Below are positions 63,232 to 64,000 of a stretch of 64,000 nt of DNA, one piece after another (position 1 is the stretch's first letter; each line of letters opens with the position of its first letter). The notes beneath the pieces were generated by a model, which saw only the letters and a program-made list of their open reading frames with translations, had not been told where the DNA came from and made no database searches. Origin of the DNA: Micrococcales bacterium (lineage in GTDB: Bacteria > Actinomycetota > Actinomycetes > Actinomycetales > Cellulomonadaceae); the NCBI GenBank assembly GCA_009777345.1, contig WRMB01000004.1, positions 1 to 64,000 on the forward strand, written 5' to 3'. The translations under genes and the position numbers were made by a program.

Positions 63232-63464
63232 ACGCCACCGTCGCCGAACGGCTCACCGCCCGGGAGCGTCAGGTACTCGGCCTGATGGCCGAGGGCCGGT
63301 CCAACACCGCCATCGCCGACCGCCTGGTAGTCAGGCTGCCCGCCGTGGAGAAGCACATCACCTCGATCCTGGCCAAGCTCGACCTGCCGCCCGCCGCCGC
63401 CGACCACCGCCGGGTCCTGGCCGTGCTGCGCTGGCTCGACGACACGAACGGAACCCACCGATGA
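63228..63464 (+). CDS. Stand-alone LuxR/GerE-type helix-turn-helix protein
   Basis: 78 residues made only of a GerE-type DNA-binding domain: LTARERQVLGLMAEGRSNTAIADRL, then VEKHITSILAKLDL. There is no receiver or ligand domain. It overlaps the ABC ATPase stop and the permease start by four bases each, a strict three-gene translational coupling. It may regulate its own operon or serve as a DNA-binding adaptor. Confidence 0.8.
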   Translation: MNATVAERLTARERQVLGLMAEGRSNTAIADRLVVRLPAVEKHITSILAKLDLPPAAADHRRVLAVLRWLDDTNGTHR

Positions 63465-64000
63465 GCACCACCGCACCCCACCCGGTCGTCGACCAAGGCT
63501 CCATACCTGTCTGGCGCCAGCTGGGCCTGGTGATCGTGTGGCAGATGCGCCGCAGGAGCGTGGAGCTGCCGCTGCTGGTGCTGATCCAGCTGCTGATCCC
63601 GGTGGCGACCGTCGTCGGGTTCGGGCTGCTGGTCGGCCACCCCGGCCCGGAGGCCGGGCTGTTCCTGGCCACCGGTGCCCCGGTCATCGCGCTGATCGCG
63701 GTCGGCCTGATCGCCACCCCCCAGTTCGTCAGCCAGGCCCGCACCGAGGGCAGCCTGGACTGGATGCGCACCCTGCCCGTACCGCGGGAGGTCTTCCTCG
63801 TCGCCGACCTGGCCGTCTGGACCATCATCGCCCTGCCGGGGGTGGTGATCGGGGCGGTCGTCGGCGCGTGGCGCTTCGACGTCGACCTCAGCCCGACCTG
63901 GTGGCTGGTCCCGGTGGCCCTGCTGGTTTCGCTCACCGCTGCGGCCGTCGGGTACGCGATCGCCTGCCTGATGTCCCCGGTGCTCGCCCTGCTGATGTCC
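63461..64000 (+). CDS. ABC-2 exporter permease, cut by the window end
   Basis: The first 180 residues are present, starting at ATG 63461, with four or five membrane helices (LPLLVLIQLLIPVATVVGFGL and VIALIAVGLIATPQFV visible) and the SQARTEGSLDWMRTLPVPRE loop of ABC-2 permeases. It is the membrane part of the exporter. The C-terminus lies outside the window. Confidence 0.75.
   Translation, partial: MSTTAPHPVVDQGSIPVWRQLGLVIVWQMRRRSVELPLLVLIQLLIPVATVVGFGLLVGHPGPEAGLFLATGAPVIALIAVGLIATPQFVSQARTEGSLDWMRTLPVPREVFLVADLAVWTIIALPGVVIGAVVGAWRFDVDLSPTWWLVPVALLVSLTAAAVGYAIACLMSPVLALLMS

Noticed and set aside
1..64000. CRISPR arrays, rRNA, insertion-sequence transposases or prophage genes.
   Set aside because: No regularly spaced repeats, rRNA segments, DDE-type transposases or phage structural genes were seen. 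The repeats found are palindromes or RNA-gene flanks.

Overview
The window is chromosomal DNA of a high-GC actinobacterium. The evidence is pervasive GTG starts, a WhiB-family regulator, a UPF0182 protein, DUF2510, DUF5679 and DUF2342 proteins, an initiator tRNA without encoded CCA, and a tmRNA whose tag reads ADSKSTDFALAA. Type IV pilin-like genes, a methyl-accepting chemotaxis protein and a nitrite-ammonification operon suggest a facultatively anaerobic, surface-active or motile member of Micrococcales or Propionibacteriales. I cannot name the genus from sequence alone.

Layout. 1-3,440 is a toxin-antitoxin patch: VapBC, a HEPN/MNT pair, a second MNT paralogue and a PIN-toxin remnant. 3,441-7,850 holds two pilin-type surface proteins and a lipoprotein. 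7,855-11,964 is a NarL-type two-component system next to an ABC-2 exporter on the same strand. 12,082-13,917 is a second toxin-antitoxin patch: a truncated hipA behind an intact hipB and operators, then a ribbon-helix-helix gene with an unrecognised partner. 13,974-19,437 carries DUF2510, a TM2 remnant, a HisN-like phosphatase, a PAP2 enzyme and a P-type ATPase. 19,911-32,654 is a typical actinobacterial housekeeping block: initiator tRNA, UPF0182, PDZ/Lon-type protease, DUF2342, DUF5679, ThiF-like, WhiB7, UvrD-like helicase, NudC and phosphotransferase.

32,687-35,764 has a TrpB2-type synthase and a chemotaxis receptor. 36,001-44,693 is one long minus-strand gene set for dissimilatory nitrite reduction to ammonium: NrfH, NrfA, a TPR protein, CcdA, ResB, CcsA, ResA and a second NrfA. 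Both NrfA proteins have five CxxCH heme sites, so the encoded system II cytochrome c maturation genes should suffice without a dedicated CxxCK lyase. 44,974-54,485 contains a PadR/HAAS pair, a double-FHA protein, a two-component system coupled to a BACON-repeat surface protein, a second BACON protein and an AAA-ATPase/nuclease. 54,665-58,823 has threonine aldolase and a TrpXYP-like ABC importer. 58,964-64,000 has DUF805, tmRNA, DUF4184, and a TetR gene divergent from an ABC exporter operon that includes a bare LuxR-type HTH protein and runs off the window.

Three things stand out beyond ordinary annotation. A 61-bp palindromic element occurs twice in full and once degenerately, the two full copies lying between convergent units. 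A shared roughly 120-bp three-hairpin module sits directly 3' of both the initiator tRNA and the tmRNA. A complete WhiB7 control region (AT box, promoter, leader ORF, attenuator) precedes whiB7.
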